A stretch of DNA of 5,091 nt, taken from the NCBI GenBank assembly GCA_945867445.1, contig CAMBID010000074.1:1-5091 (forward strand), read 5' to 3'. The stretch comes from an uncultured Clostridia bacterium (GTDB lineage: Bacteria > Bacillota > Clostridia > Oscillospirales > Oscillospiraceae). Below the pieces are notes generated by a model that saw nothing but the letters and a program-made list of their open reading frames with translations, made no database searches and was not told the DNA's origin. The translations under genes were made by a program, and so were the position numbers. How positions within the stretch are numbered: position 1 is the stretch's first letter; each line of letters starts with the position of its first letter. Positions 4,876 through 5,091 of the stretch are shown piece after piece.

Positions 4876-5091
4876 ATGGGAGATCAGCAGATCATTCAGT
4901 TGTTCTTTCAGCGGTGTGAGGAAGCCATTACCCAGACCCAGAAGAAATATGGTGCGCTGTGCCGCAGTGTGGCCCAGCGGCTCCTGGCAGATCCACGGGA
5001 CACCGAGGAGTGTGTCAGTGACACCTACCCTCGTGTCTGGAATGCCATCCCGCCGGAACGCCCCCGCTCTCTGCGGGCCTATCTGGCCCGC
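4876..5091 (+). CDS. Sigma-70 family RNA polymerase sigma factor (5' part only)
   Basis: 72 codons are visible and the frame is open at the window edge. The N-terminus IIQLFFQRCEEAI (6-18), KKYGALCRSVAQRLL (23-37) and DTEECVSDTYPRVWNAIPPERP (42-63) matches sigma region 2 of an ECF-like sigma factor group common in clostridia, whose usual form is DAEECVNDTYLRAWNSIPP. This region binds core RNA polymerase and the -10 element. ATG 4876 is chosen because MGDQQII is the usual type of N-terminus; an in-frame ATG at 4855 would add seven unconvincing residues. Neither start has a clear ribosome site and no promoter was found after the upstream terminator. Position 52 is proline where leucine or a similar residue is usual, which might weaken the helix. 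The gene may be intact or decaying; the visible part has no stop. Confidence 0.82.
   Translation, partial: MGDQQIIQLFFQRCEEAITQTQKKYGALCRSVAQRLLADPRDTEECVSDTYPRVWNAIPPERPRSLRAYLAR

Overview
The window looks like chromosomal DNA of a GC-rich Firmicute, most likely a gut clostridium of the Oscillospiraceae type (Flavonifractor, Oscillibacter or Lawsonibacter-like). This is inferred from GC-rich codons, strong AGGAGG-type ribosome sites, consensus sigma-A promoters, a cyclic-di-AMP receptor family protein, and a sigma factor of a type common in clostridia. No rRNA, tRNA, CRISPR array, transposase or phage gene was seen.

Layout. On the minus strand (1-1143) lie two tandem MgtC/SapB membrane protein genes. 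The downstream copy runs off the left edge. They read leftward from a perfect-consensus promoter (TTGACA-17-TATAAT, 1290 to 1262) through a GC-rich leader of about 110 nt. A 647-bp stretch without a large gene (1144-1790) separates them from the rightward genes. It holds two divergent promoters, a possible 17-codon leader peptide whose stop codon lies in the foot of a long hairpin, and a block of nested inverted repeats (1587-1745). Rightward genes follow: a CNNM/CorC-type transporter with CBS domains (1791-3038); a PII-like protein of the cyclic-di-AMP receptor family with its own extended -10 promoter (3142-3498); and two half-size chromate-transporter family genes overlapping by ATGA (to 4672). 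A rho-independent terminator follows (4768-4810). The last 216 bases are the start of a sigma-70 family sigma factor cut by the window edge.

How the genes fit together. MgtC proteins and CNNM/CorC proteins are both tied to Mg2+ homeostasis in other bacteria, and cyclic-di-AMP controls K+ and Mg2+ handling in Firmicutes. Divergent magnesium-related genes, a possible leader peptide and a nucleotide-receptor family protein therefore suggest an ion-homeostasis neighbourhood. That link is inference. The points most worth checking are the leader-peptide/hairpin arrangement, the structured repeat block, the apparent non-ATG (ACG) start of the first chromate-transporter gene, and two substitutions in the predicted ligand pocket of the cyclic-di-AMP receptor homologue.
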